Origin: Bordetella petrii
Lineage (GTDB): Bacteria; Pseudomonadota; Gammaproteobacteria; Burkholderiales; Burkholderiaceae_B
Direction: 5' to 3'
Assembly: GCF_000067205.1 (NCBI RefSeq)
Contig: NC_010170.1
Location: 3,720,001 to 3,784,000, forward strand
Length of the DNA: 64,000 nucleotides
Below the pieces are notes generated by a model. It was not told the origin of the DNA. It was given only the letters and a program-made list of their open reading frames with translations, and did no database searches. Of this stretch, positions 1 through 8,462 are shown one piece after another (positions within the stretch are counted from its first letter, which is position 1; the number at the start of each line of letters is the position of its first letter). The position numbers were made by a program, and so were the translations under genes.

Positions 1-975
1 CACCTTCGAGCATGCCAGCACGACCGTGGTGATCAGGAACAGGATCAGGCCGAGTTCCAGCAACGCGGACTTCTGGATGCCGCCTGCTTCGTTGAATTCA
101 TTGGCCAGCGCGGAGGCAATGGAGTTGCCCGGCGAAAACAGCGAATCGGGCCAGCGGAAGGCGTTGCCGATAACGAACGTGACCGCCATGGTTTCGCCCA
201 GGGCACGGCCCAGCCCCAGCATGATGCCGCCTATCACGCCTGACTTGGTGAAGGGCAGCACCACGCGCCACATGACTTCCCAGGTGGTGCTGCCGAGCCC
301 GTACGCCGATTCTTTCAGCATGGGCGGCACCAGCTCGAAGACGTCGCGCATCACGGCGGCGATGAACGGGATGATCATGATGGACAGGATCAGGCCAGCC
401 GTGAAGATGCCGATGCCAAAGGGCGGGCCGGCGAAAATGCCGCCGATCAGGGGCAGCGTTCCCAACGTGGCGATGAGCCCGGGCTGCACGTATTGCTGGA
501 AAATCGGCACGAAGACGAACAGGCCCCACATGCCGTAGATGATGGACGGAATGGCGGCCAGCATCTCGACGGCGGTGCCCAGCGGGCGGCGCAGCCACGC
601 GGGCGACAGTTCGGTCAGGAAAATGGCGATGCCGAACGACACAGGCACCGCGATGATCAGTGCAATAGCCGAGGTGAGCAGCGTGCCCACGATGGGCACC
701 ACGGCGCCGAAGCGCTGCTGGACCGGGTCCCAGTCGTTGGTCCAGAGGAACGACAGGCCATATGCGCTCAGGGTTTCGCGGCTACCGTAGATGAGCGACA
801 CCATGATGGCCGCCAGCAGGATGAACACCAGGAAGGCGAACAGCCGGGTCAAGTTCTTGAACAGCGCATCCATTAGCGCGTTTCTGCTTTGCTTCATAGG
901 CGAGGGCGTGCCGGTGGTGACGGAATCCGTCTCGCGGGACGGTAGCAACACCGTATTATCCATTACCGCGCTCAT
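1..975 (-). CDS. pstC: Phosphate ABC transporter permease PstC (3' end cut by window edge)
   Basis: Inner-membrane permease half of the high-affinity PstSCAB phosphate importer. 325 residues are visible. A hydrophilic N-terminus of about 43 residues precedes the first membrane segment (about 44-64); several more segments and the binding-protein-dependent permease loop (around GLGRALGETMAV) follow. The protein is nearly complete, because PstC proteins are usually about 320-340 residues and the reading frame leaves the window in the last helix. The start at 975 is preferred over an in-frame ATG at 963 because an AAGGAAAG Shine-Dalgarno sequence lies about 8 nt upstream of it. The gene follows pstS on the same strand after 105 bp and should share its Pho-controlled transcript. 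pstA, pstB and phoU would be expected beyond the left edge. Confidence 0.95.
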   Translation of the reverse strand, partial: MSAVMDNTVLLPSRETDSVTTGTPSPMKQSRNALMDALFKNLTRLFAFLVFILLAAIMVSLIYGSRETLSAYGLSFLWTNDWDPVQQRFGAVVPIVGTLLTSAIALIIAVPVSFGIAIFLTELSPAWLRRPLGTAVEMLAAIPSIIYGMWGLFVFVPIFQQYVQPGLIATLGTLPLIGGIFAGPPFGIGIFTAGLILSIMIIPFIAAVMRDVFELVPPMLKESAYGLGSTTWEVMWRVVLPFTKSGVIGGIMLGLGRALGETMAVTFVIGNAFRWPDSLFSPGNSIASALANEFNEAGGIQKSALLELGLILFLITTVVLACSKV

Positions 976-1080
976 GGATGGGCTTTCCTTGGAAGACGCT
1001 TCGAGGGGGCCGCGCCCGGGCGGCGCGGCCTGGCGCGCAAGGCCTGCCGGCCCCGCGCCCAGTTGACCGCAGGCTCTCGT

Positions 1081-2121
1081 TTACTTCCAGACCGGCTTGC
1101 CGTCGGCGCTCTTGATTTCGCCCCAGGCTGCGCGAATTTCGGCCGTGACCGAGTCGGGCAGCGGCACGTAGTCCAGCGCGGCGGCCGACTCGTTGCCGTT
1201 CTTGAAGGCCCAGTCGAAGAACTCCAGGACGGCGCGGCCTTGCTCGGGCTTGTCCTGCACCTTGTGCACCAGGATGAAGGTGGCGGCGGTGACGGGCCAC
1301 GATTCGGCGCCCGGCTCGTTGGTCAGCACCACGCCCATGCCGGGCGCGCTCTTCCAGTCGGCGTTGGCGGCCGCCGCTGCAAAGGCCGACTGCTCGGGCT
1401 GAACGAACTTGCCGTCTTTGTTCTGCAATTGGGCCCAGGCCAGCTTGTTCTGCTTGGCGTAGGCGTATTCGACGTAGCCGATTGAGTTCTTCAGCTGGCC
1501 GACGTAGGCGGCCACGCCTTCGTTACCCTTGCCGCCCTGCCCGGTGGGCCACTTCACGGCCTTGCCCTCGCCGACCTTTTCCTTCCATTCGGGCGAGACT
1601 TTCGACAGGTAGTTGGTCCAGCCGAAGGTCGTGCCCGAGCCGTCGGAACGGTGCACCACGATGATGTCCGCCGAAGGCAGCTTGGCCTCGGGGTTCAGCG
1701 CCTTAATGGCGGCATCGTCCCACTTCTTGACCTTGCCCAGGAAAATGTCGGCCAACAAGGGGCCCGACAGCTTCAGCTGGCCCGGCTCGATGCCTTCGAT
1801 GTTGACCACCGGCACGGTGCCGCCAATGACGGCCGGGAACTGCAGCAGGCCGTTCTTTTCCAGGTCGTCGGCCTTGAGGGGGTCGTCCGAGGCGCCGAAG
1901 TCGACCGTCTTGGCCTTGATTTGCTGCTGGCCGCCGCCCGAGCCGATCGACTGGTAGTTCACGGCGTTGTCGGTGGCAGCCTTGTAGTCGGACGCCCACT
2001 TGGCGTAGACCGGGTACGGGAACGAAGCGCCGGCGCCAGTAATGTTGGCGGCCTGGACGGCGAAAACGGCGCCGGCCAATGCGGCGCCGATGGTAATTTG
2101 CTTGAAGACACGGTTGAACAT
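1081..2121 (-). CDS. pstS: Periplasmic phosphate-binding protein PstS
   Basis: 346-residue periplasmic binding protein of the Pst phosphate importer. A Sec signal peptide spans residues 1-24, with a VQA cleavage motif before ANITGAG. Family motifs that contact phosphate are visible: the GAGASFP segment at the mature N-terminus, the GSGGGQQQ loop, SDDPL, and the RSDGSGTTF segment in the middle. Length matches E. coli PstS (346). It is the first gene of the visible pst operon and lies downstream of a Pho box with a matching -10 (2194-2227), so phosphate-starvation induction through PhoB is expected. The 3' gap to pstC is 105 bp. Confidence 0.97.
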   Translation of the reverse strand: MFNRVFKQITIGAALAGAVFAVQAANITGAGASFPYPVYAKWASDYKAATDNAVNYQSIGSGGGQQQIKAKTVDFGASDDPLKADDLEKNGLLQFPAVIGGTVPVVNIEGIEPGQLKLSGPLLADIFLGKVKKWDDAAIKALNPEAKLPSADIIVVHRSDGSGTTFGWTNYLSKVSPEWKEKVGEGKAVKWPTGQGGKGNEGVAAYVGQLKNSIGYVEYAYAKQNKLAWAQLQNKDGKFVQPEQSAFAAAAANADWKSAPGMGVVLTNEPGAESWPVTAATFILVHKVQDKPEQGRAVLEFFDWAFKNGNESAAALDYVPLPDSVTAEIRAAWGEIKSADGKPVWK

Positions 2122-2193
2122 TCAGGTTCCTTCTGTGCTCGTTGAGGAAGTCGTGGCGGGCTGACTACGCCCGTCTGATCGCCGACGCAACGA

Positions 2194-2227
2194 ATCTTAG
2201 AAGCGCAACATGACAAGACCGTGACAG
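2194..2227 (-). promoter_or_regulatory. Pho box and -10 of pstS
   Basis: On the minus strand, CTGTCAC and TTGTCAT (2221-2227 and 2210-2216) start 11 bp apart, which is the geometry of the PhoB-binding Pho box. Ten bases after the second half-site lies TAAGAT (2194-2199), a plausible -10; in Pho promoters the box replaces the -35. The predicted transcript start is about 65 nt upstream of the pstS ATG. Confidence 0.85.
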
Positions 2228-2304
2228 TCACATACTCGACATACCTGCGCGACATACCTGTGCAACACCCATTTGCCGCACGCGCGGCGAGCCCGCCCGG
2301 GTCC

Positions 2305-4377
2305 CTACCCCAGGCGCTCCATCAGGAAATCGTGCAGGTTGAAGGGCGCGCGGCGGCTGCGCACCCGGGTGTAGGTGCCGTCGGGCTGCTGCTGCCAGGC
2401 CAGCTGGTTGTCGCGCAAGGCATAGGTGAACGCTTCGTCGACGACCCGTTTCTTGAGCGCCTTGTCGGTCACCGGGAACGCCACTTCGACCCGGCGGAAG
2501 AAATTGCGGTCCATCCAGTCGGCCGACGACAGGTAGACGGTTTCCTGGCCATCGGCGTAGAAATAGAACACGCGCGAATGCTCGAGGAAGCGCCCCACGA
2601 TGGAGCGCACCCGGATATTGTCGGACAACCCTGGCACGCCGGCCCGCAGCGCGCACACCCCGCGCACCACGAGGTCGATTTTCACGCCCGCCTGGCTGGC
2701 CTTGTACAGCTCGGCGATGATCTGCTCTTCGAGCAGCGAGTTCATCTTGGCCATGATGCGGGCCTTGCGCCCGGCCTTGGCGGCGCGCGTTTCGGCCCGG
2801 ATGAGGGCCATCATGGAGTCATGCAGGGTGAACGGCGACTGCAACAGCGACTTCAGACCGCGCCGCGCGCCCAGGCCGGTAAGCTGGGTGAAGACCTTGT
2901 CCATGTCTTCGCACAGGCGCGGATCGGCCGTGAGCAGTCCGAAATCGGTATACAGCCGGGCGGTGCGCGGGTGGTAGTTGCCGGTGCCCAGGTGGGCGTA
3001 GCGGCGCAGGCGACCCCTCTCGCGGCGCAGCACCAGGGCCATCTTGGCATGTGTTTTGTGGGCCACCACGCCGTACACCACATGGGCGCCCACCTCTTCG
3101 AGCCGGGCCGCCCAGTTGATGTTGGTCTGCTCGTCGAAGCGGGCCATCAGTTCCACCACCACCGTCACTTCTTTACCGGCGCGCGCGGCCGCCAGCAGGA
3201 TCTGCATCAGCTCGGAATCTTCGCCGGTGCGGTAGATGGTCTGCTTGATGGCCATGACGTCCGGGTCGAGCGCGGCCGCCGTCAGGAAGTCGATGACGGG
3301 CTGGAACGACTGGTACGGATGGTGCAGCAGCCGGTCGGCCTCGGCCACGGCCGCGAATAGCTCGGCCGGCTTGTCGGCCACGCGGTCGAACGGCGGCGGC
3401 ACCGAGCCGTGGTGCGGCGGAAAGACCAGGTCGGGGCGCGTGCCGGCGTTGCACAGCTGCATCAGGCGCGACAGGTTCACCGGGCCATTGACGCGGTAGG
3501 TGTCTTTGGCGGTAAGCGAGAACTCGCGCTGCAGGTAGGCTTCGAGGTCGGGCGGGGTCAGGCGGTCGATTTCCAGCCGCACCGCCGCGCCGAAGTTGCG
3601 CTGCGACAGCTCGCCCTGCAGGGCGTGGCGCAGGTTGGTGACTTCTTCTTCGTCGACGAACAGGTCGCTGTTGCGGGTAACCCGCCATTGATAGCAGCCC
3701 AGCATTTCCAGCCCGGAGAACAGCTCGCCCACGAACGCGCGCAGCAGCGAGGTCAGCAGCACATAGCCGTCGGGCTTGCCCGAGATCTCGGGCGGCATTT
3801 TGATCAGCCGCGGCAGGGCCCGCGGAGCCTGCACCACGGCGATGGAGGCCTGGCGGCCGAAGGCATCGGCGCCCGACAGCGCCACGATGAAGTTCAGGCT
3901 TTTGTTGTAGACGCGCGGGAACGGGTGGGCCGGGTCGAGGCCGATGGGAGTCAGCAGCGGCATGACGTCGCGGTTGAACACGTTGCGCGCCCACTGCTGC
4001 TGCTCGGCGTTCCATTCCGAGGCGTGGTGCAACGCGATGCCTTCGGCGTCCAGGCGCGGCAGGATGTCGTCGTTCAGCAGGGCGTACTGGCGGTCGACCA
4101 GGGCATGCACTTTTTCCTGCACGCGCTCGAAGGCTTCGGCCGGCGTACGGCCGTCGGGCCCCACCAGCGCGGGGTTCTGCCGTTGCTGCTCTTTGAGGCT
4201 GGAAATGCGGATTTCGAAGAATTCGTCCAGGTTGGAACTGACGATGCACACGTAGCGCAGGCGTTCCAGCAGCGGCACCTTGGGATTTTCCGCCATCGCC
4301 AGGACCCGTTCGTTGAATTTCAGCAGCGACAGCTCGCGATTCAGGAACGGAGGCTCAGCGGACGGACGAGTCGACAT
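2305..4377 (-). CDS. ppk: Polyphosphate kinase Ppk1
   Basis: Reversible polymerisation of the gamma-phosphate of ATP into polyphosphate. With a start at 4377 the protein is 690 residues, the usual Ppk1 size; an upstream in-frame ATG at 4389 is possible, and longer extensions look non-homologous. The conserved N-terminal segment NRELSLLKFNERVLAMAEN opens the protein. The autophosphorylated histidine is in KTHAK, His at residue 443 (E. coli His435). The late SSADWMDRN motif of the phospholipase-D-like domain is intact. It is divergent from ppx, a classic pairing of polyphosphate synthesis and hydrolysis. A Pho box with a correctly placed -10 lies upstream (4409-4442), linking it to the adjacent pst genes. 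Confidence 0.96.
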   Translation of the reverse strand: MSTRPSAEPPFLNRELSLLKFNERVLAMAENPKVPLLERLRYVCIVSSNLDEFFEIRISSLKEQQRQNPALVGPDGRTPAEAFERVQEKVHALVDRQYALLNDDILPRLDAEGIALHHASEWNAEQQQWARNVFNRDVMPLLTPIGLDPAHPFPRVYNKSLNFIVALSGADAFGRQASIAVVQAPRALPRLIKMPPEISGKPDGYVLLTSLLRAFVGELFSGLEMLGCYQWRVTRNSDLFVDEEEVTNLRHALQGELSQRNFGAAVRLEIDRLTPPDLEAYLQREFSLTAKDTYRVNGPVNLSRLMQLCNAGTRPDLVFPPHHGSVPPPFDRVADKPAELFAAVAEADRLLHHPYQSFQPVIDFLTAAALDPDVMAIKQTIYRTGEDSELMQILLAAARAGKEVTVVVELMARFDEQTNINWAARLEEVGAHVVYGVVAHKTHAKMALVLRRERGRLRRYAHLGTGNYHPRTARLYTDFGLLTADPRLCEDMDKVFTQLTGLGARRGLKSLLQSPFTLHDSMMALIRAETRAAKAGRKARIMAKMNSLLEEQIIAELYKASQAGVKIDLVVRGVCALRAGVPGLSDNIRVRSIVGRFLEHSRVFYFYADGQETVYLSSADWMDRNFFRRVEVAFPVTDKALKKRVVDEAFTYALRDNQLAWQQQPDGTYTRVRSRRAPFNLHDFLMERLG

Positions 4378-4408
4378 ACTGGATCCCATGGAGAAGGGCA
4401 AAGCCCTG

Positions 4409-4442
4409 GTTTTACTGCAGTTGAATGACGATTCCATGACAT
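4409..4442 (-). promoter_or_regulatory. Pho box and -10 of ppk
   Basis: Minus-strand 18-mer ATGTCATGGAATCGTCAT (4425-4442) contains two PhoB-like half-sites, ATGTCAT and TCGTCAT, starting 11 bp apart. Exactly 10 bases downstream is TAAAAC (4409-4414), a 4/6 match to the -10 consensus. This is the same spacing as in the pstS promoter. The leader to the ATG at 4377 would be about 25 nt, which supports that start. Confidence 0.7.
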
Positions 4443-4499
4443 TGCAGCGCAACCTGCTAGAGTACGCCAAATCCGGCTCGCGCGGAGGGACGGAACAGG

Positions 4500-4522
4500 C
4501 TGTCATATCGGTTATCTATAAT
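4500..4522 (+). promoter_or_regulatory. Probable ppx promoter with one Pho half-site
   Basis: A perfect TATAAT (4517-4522) lies 32 bp before the ppx ATG. A single perfect Pho half-site CTGTCAT (4500-4506) sits exactly 10 bases upstream of it, as in the pstS and ppk promoters. The partner half-site expected at 4489-4495 does not match, so PhoB control is only a suggestion. Confidence 0.45.
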
Positions 4523-4553
4523 CGGCCCACTCACAGCCTTACCGACATGCCGC

Positions 4554-6044
4554 ATGGACCATCTTCTGGCCGCCGTAGACCTCGGCTCCAACAGCTTTCG
4601 CCTCTCGATCGGGCGGGTCGTCCAGCGGGAAGACGGCGCGCGGTCCATCTACCAGATCGACCGCCTGAAAGAAACCGTGCGGCTGGCGGCCGGGCTGGAC
4701 CACGAAAAGCGGCTGGACGAGCCGGCGGTCGAGCGCGCCGTGGCGGTGCTGGAACGTTTCGGCGAACGGCTGCGCAGTTTTCACCCCAGCCGGGTGCGGG
4801 CGGTGGCCACCAACACCTTCCGGGTGGCCCGCAACACGCCCGAGTTCCTGCCCCGCGCCCAGGCCGCGCTGGGCTTTCCCATTGAAGTCATTGCCGGGCG
4901 CGAAGAGGCCCGGCTTATTTTTTCGGGGGTAGTGCATACGCTGCCGTGCTCGCCCAACCGGCGCCTGGTGATCGACATTGGCGGCGGCTCTACCGAAGTC
5001 ATTATCGGCAAGGGTTTCGAACCGGGGTTGATGTCGTCGCTGTACATGGGATGCGTCAGCTACAGCCGGCAGTTCTTCCCCGACGGCTCGGTCGACGCCC
5101 ACCAGATGAAGCAGGCCGAGCTGACGGCGCGGCGCGAGATCGAAGTCATTGCCAAGCAGTACCGCAAAACCGGCTGGAAAGAAGTCTATGGCTCGTCGGG
5201 CACCGCCAAGGCCCTGTATGCCATCCTGACGGAGTGCGGCTTTTCCGATCGAGGCATCACGCGGGCTGGTCTGAACCGGCTGAAAGACCGCATCATCCGC
5301 TCGGGCCGGGTCATTCCGGCGGAACTGCCCGGCATCAAGCTCGAGCGCGCCGACGTGCTGCCCGGCGGGCTGGCTATCATGAGCGCCCTGTTCGACGAGC
5401 TGGGCATCGAAGTCATGCACACCGGCGACGGCGCCCTGCGGCTGGGGGTGCTGTACGACCTGCTGGGCCGCGATGCGGCGCACGACAAGCGCGACGAGTC
5501 GGTGCGGCAATTCATGAAGCGCTATCACATCGACGCCAACCAGGCCCAGCGGGTACGCCAGGCGGCGCTGGCGCTGTTCGATTCGATCTACCCGCCCGAC
5601 GATGGCCGCACCGAGCTGCGCAACGCGCTGGGCTGGGCCGCCGACCTGCACGAAGTGGGCCTGTCGATCGCCCACAACGCCTATCACAAGCATACGGCCT
5701 ACGTGCTGGGCAACGCCGACATGCCGGGTTTCTCGCGCGCCGACCAGCAATTGCTGGCCTTGCTGGCGCTGGGCCACCAGGGCAAACTGGGCAAGCTGGA
5801 GTCGCTGGTGCGCGAACGTAGCCAATGGGTGGCCATCTTGTGCCTGCGGCTGGCGGTGCTGTTGCTGCGCCGCCGCGCCGATATCGCGCAAATGCCGCTG
5901 ACGGTGTCGGTGCGCGGCGATTCGATCGTGGTGCGAATCAACCGGGCCTGGCTGACCAAGCACCCGCTCAGCGACTTCACCCTGCGCGCCGAAGAATCAG
6001 AATGGCGAAAAGTCGGTTTCTCGTTCGAGCTGCTTGAGTTCTAG
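4554..6044 (+). CDS. ppx: Exopolyphosphatase / GppA-type phosphatase
   Basis: Ppx/GppA family member of the ASKHA (actin-like) fold that removes terminal phosphates from polyphosphate and may also act on pppGpp. The first nucleotide-binding motif AVDLGSNSFRLSIG lies at residues 7-20. The second, IDIGGGSTEVIIGKG, lies at about 140-154. A C-terminal HD-like region (LGWAADLHEVG, HNAYHKH) follows, as in full-length Ppx. At 496 residues it is close to E. coli GppA/Ppx (494/513). It is divergent from ppk with a 176-bp shared control region. Ppx and GppA cannot be told apart here from sequence alone; the ppk neighbour favours Ppx. Confidence 0.93.
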   Translation: MDHLLAAVDLGSNSFRLSIGRVVQREDGARSIYQIDRLKETVRLAAGLDHEKRLDEPAVERAVAVLERFGERLRSFHPSRVRAVATNTFRVARNTPEFLPRAQAALGFPIEVIAGREEARLIFSGVVHTLPCSPNRRLVIDIGGGSTEVIIGKGFEPGLMSSLYMGCVSYSRQFFPDGSVDAHQMKQAELTARREIEVIAKQYRKTGWKEVYGSSGTAKALYAILTECGFSDRGITRAGLNRLKDRIIRSGRVIPAELPGIKLERADVLPGGLAIMSALFDELGIEVMHTGDGALRLGVLYDLLGRDAAHDKRDESVRQFMKRYHIDANQAQRVRQAALALFDSIYPPDDGRTELRNALGWAADLHEVGLSIAHNAYHKHTAYVLGNADMPGFSRADQQLLALLALGHQGKLGKLESLVRERSQWVAILCLRLAVLLLRRRADIAQMPLTVSVRGDSIVVRINRAWLTKHPLSDFTLRAEESEWRKVGFSFELLEF

Positions 6045-6107
6045 CCGCAGCGGGCGGGTGGCCCGGCGAATCAGCCGGATGCGCCACCGTCGCAGCAGCC
6101 GGCGCAT
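5997..6107 (-). CDS. Possible 36-residue basic peptide downstream of olsB
   Basis: An ATG two bases after the olsB stop opens a 36-codon frame running into the 3' end of the convergent ppx gene (48 bp overlap). The peptide begins MRRLLRRWRIRLIRRATRP and carries about 13 arginines, then an acidic/neutral tail. Tight spacing to olsB is the only positive sign; there is no homology I recognise and no strong ribosome-binding site of its own. It could be a translation-coupled leaderless peptide, a remnant of the lyso-ornithine-lipid acyltransferase gene often found after olsB, or chance. Confidence 0.2.
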   Translation of the reverse strand: MRRLLRRWRIRLIRRATRPLRLELKQLERETDFSPF

Positions 6108-6109
6108 GT

Positions 6110-6910
6110 TCAGACCGTCTCGGCAGCCGTGGCGTCCAGACCGAAGTGACGCCGATAGCGGCCATCCATGTGCACCATGTCCAGCAGCACGGGGAAGTCG
6201 GCCGCATTGAAGTCCGGGTCCCAGGCGGGTTCGCCGCAGATGCGCGCGCCCAGCTTCAGGTAGCCCTTGATCAGCGGCGGCACGCGCGCCGGCAGCACGC
6301 TGTCGAGCCGTTCGACCGGATAGCGGTGCAGCGGCTTGATGCGCGGCAGGTCGGGATCTTGCAAGTGGCTGGCAACGTTGCGCCAGACCTCGGCCGCGGT
6401 CACGCCGTCGTCGCGCAGGCTGACGCTGGCGCAGCCGAGCATATAGCGGTAGCCGCCGCGGCGCATGAACTCGGCCAGGCCCGACCACAACAGCATGATG
6501 ACCGCGCCGCCACGGTGATCGGCATGCGTGCACGAACGGCCCACCTCGACCAGCTGGGTGCGCAGCGCCCCCAGGCCGGACAGGTCGAACTCGGACTCGG
6601 AATAATAGCCGCCGGCTTCGCGCGCCTTTTCGGGGGTCAGGATGCGATACGTGCCGACCACGCGGCCGGTATCCAGTTCGCGCACCATCAGGTGCTCGCA
6701 CCAGGGATCGTAGCGGTCTTGTTCGATGCCGTCGTGCGCATCGGGGAACACCGCCCCCATGTCTTCGGTGAAAACATGGTAGCGCAGCCGCTGGATCTGC
6801 TCGACTTCGTCGGGCGTGCGCGCCAGCCCCACCACCAGTATCCGCCCCGCGGAGCCAGTCCAGGGCTCGGCGGCGTTGCGCCGAGAATCGATGCGTGCTA
6901 ACTCAAGCAT
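6110..6910 (-). CDS. olsB: OlsB-type L-ornithine N-alpha-acyltransferase (GNAT family)
   Basis: 266-residue acyltransferase of the OlsB/GNAT-like family, which transfers a 3-hydroxyacyl chain from acyl-ACP to ornithine to make lyso-ornithine lipid. Visible family hallmarks are the LRYHVFTEDMG segment near residue 43, DRYDPWCEHLMVRELDTGRVVGTYR, the LVEVGRSCTHADHRGG acyl-donor loop and the MLGCASVSL motif. The start at 6910 is preceded by AGGAG about 9 nt upstream. It converges on ppx. A run of three Pho-like half-sites lies upstream (6954-6982), which fits the known use of ornithine lipids as phosphate-free membrane lipids. The usual partner olsA is not visible here, so the second acylation must be encoded elsewhere. 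Confidence 0.82.
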   Translation of the reverse strand: MLELARIDSRRNAAEPWTGSAGRILVVGLARTPDEVEQIQRLRYHVFTEDMGAVFPDAHDGIEQDRYDPWCEHLMVRELDTGRVVGTYRILTPEKAREAGGYYSESEFDLSGLGALRTQLVEVGRSCTHADHRGGAVIMLLWSGLAEFMRRGGYRYMLGCASVSLRDDGVTAAEVWRNVASHLQDPDLPRIKPLHRYPVERLDSVLPARVPPLIKGYLKLGARICGEPAWDPDFNAADFPVLLDMVHMDGRYRRHFGLDATAAETV

Positions 6911-6937
6911 TACGCGGGGCTCCTAGAATATGGCGAC

Positions 6938-6982
6938 AGTGTGGAGACCGGATGTGTCAGAGCTTTGACGGAAATGTGACAT
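6938..6982 (-). promoter_or_regulatory. Candidate triple Pho half-site upstream of olsB
   Basis: On the minus strand ATGTCAC (6976-6982), CCGTCAA (6965-6971) and CTGACAC (6954-6960) start exactly 11 bp apart, as PhoB half-sites do. They match the CTGTCAY consensus at 6, 5 and 6 of 7 positions. Ten bases after the last is CACACT (6938-6943), a weak -10. The leader to the olsB ATG would be about 27 nt. No individual site is perfect. Confidence 0.5.
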
Positions 6983-7065
6983 GACCATGAAGTTTACGCC
7001 CAACCCGAACGCTTCAATTTACTTCCAATAAAGGCGGAATGAATCACCCTGCCCGGTTTGCCCAA

Positions 7066-7094
7066 TAAAAAGGGCCGGGTCCTTGGCAGGCCCC
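7066..7094 (-). terminator. Rho-independent terminator after glmM
   Basis: Downstream of the glmM stop on the minus strand, a GGGCC/GGCCC stem (7089-7093 with 7072-7076, 12-nt loop) is followed directly by five T residues and ATT. An outer AAAGGGGC/GCCCTTT pairing could extend the hairpin. Confidence 0.6.
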
Positions 7095-7118
7095 AGCCCC
7101 TTTGCGCGGCATGTGGGC

Positions 7119-8462
7119 TCAGGCCAGGCTGGCAGCCAGCTTCTCGGCGCACGATGCGGCCAGGGCCGGCTCTTCGGCCTCGACCATCAGGCGCAGCTTG
7201 GGCTCGGTGCCCGAGGCGCGGATCAGCACCCGCCCCCGCCCTGCCAGCTCGGCCTCGACGGCCCGCGTGGCGGCGGCCAGGCCCGCGTGGGATTTCCAGT
7301 CGGTGCCCGGCGCGAGCGGCACATTGATCATTTTCTGGGGGTACATGCGCAGGTCGCCCAGCCAATCGGCCAGCGGCACGTTGCCGCGCCGCAGCGCGGT
7401 CAGCACCTGCAAGGCGGCGATGATGCCGTCACCGGTGGTGTGGCAATCGAGGCAGATCAGGTGCCCGGAGCTTTCACCACCGTACAGCCAGCCGCGGGCC
7501 TGCATTTGTTCCATGACATAGCGGTCGCCCACCTTGGCGCGCTCGAAGCCCACGCCCAGGCGCTGCATTTCGAGCTCGAACCCGTAGTTGGTCATCAGGG
7601 TGCCGACCACGCCGGCCACCGTGCCGCGGCTCATGCGTTCGCGCACGATGGCATACAGCAGTTCGTCGCCGTTGTAGATGCGGCCGTCGCCATCCACCAT
7701 TTGCAGGCGGTCGGCGTCGCCATCCAGGGCAATGCCCAAATGAGCGCCGCGCTCGCGCACCGCCCGCGCCAGCGATTCGGGGTGCAGCGCGCCCACGCCC
7801 TCGTTGATGTTGAAGCCGTCGGGCGACACGCCGATGGCATGGACATCGGCGCCGAGCTCGCGGAACACGTGGGGCGCCACGTTGTAGGCCGCGCCATGGG
7901 CGGCGTCGACCACGATCTTGACACCGTTCAGGTCGAGGTCGTTGGGAAAGGTGCTTTTGCAGAACTCGATGTAGCGGCCCTGGGAGTCTTGCATGCGGCG
8001 CGCGCGCCCCAGCGCTTCGGAGCCCACGCAGCCCAGGGGCTCGTGCAGGGCGGCCTCGATTTCGGCCTCGACCTCGTCGGGCAGTTTCATGCCCTGGGCC
8101 GAGAAGAATTTGATGCCATTGTCCTGGTAAGGGTTGTGCGAAGCGCTGATGACAATGCCCGCCACCAGCCGCAGCGCGCGCGTCAGGTAGGCGACCGCCG
8201 GGGTGGGCACCGGCCCGGCCAGCAGCACGTCGATGCCCGCGGCCGACAAGCCGGCTTCCAGCGCGGATTCGAGCATATAGCCCGAAATGCGGGTGTCTTT
8301 GCCAATGACGACCTGCGGGCGGCTGCCGCCCCGCCCGCCATGCTGGCGGGCCAGTACGCGGCCGGCGGCGTAACCCAGGCGCAATGCGAAAGCGGCGTTG
8401 ATGACCTCGCCGCCGACTTCGCCTCGGACTCCGTCGGTTCCGAAATACTTGCGTTGCGTCAT
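7119..8462 (-). CDS. glmM: Phosphoglucosamine mutase
   Basis: Converts glucosamine-6-phosphate to glucosamine-1-phosphate for UDP-GlcNAc, peptidoglycan and LPS synthesis. 447 residues, the normal size. It begins MTQRKYFGTDGVRG, the conserved substrate-loop start. The phosphorylated serine is in ISASHNP (Ser about 108). The metal-binding DGDADR motif is at 247-252. The sugar-specificity GGESSGH loop and the phosphate-binding RASGTEPKLRLM loop near the C-terminus are intact. Its ATG overlaps the folP stop (ATGA, 8459-8462), so the two are translationally coupled. It ends the ftsH-folP-glmM operon. Confidence 0.97.
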   Translation of the reverse strand: MTQRKYFGTDGVRGEVGGEVINAAFALRLGYAAGRVLARQHGGRGGSRPQVVIGKDTRISGYMLESALEAGLSAAGIDVLLAGPVPTPAVAYLTRALRLVAGIVISASHNPYQDNGIKFFSAQGMKLPDEVEAEIEAALHEPLGCVGSEALGRARRMQDSQGRYIEFCKSTFPNDLDLNGVKIVVDAAHGAAYNVAPHVFRELGADVHAIGVSPDGFNINEGVGALHPESLARAVRERGAHLGIALDGDADRLQMVDGDGRIYNGDELLYAIVRERMSRGTVAGVVGTLMTNYGFELEMQRLGVGFERAKVGDRYVMEQMQARGWLYGGESSGHLICLDCHTTGDGIIAALQVLTALRRGNVPLADWLGDLRMYPQKMINVPLAPGTDWKSHAGLAAATRAVEAELAGRGRVLIRASGTEPKLRLMVEAEEPALAASCAEKLAASLA

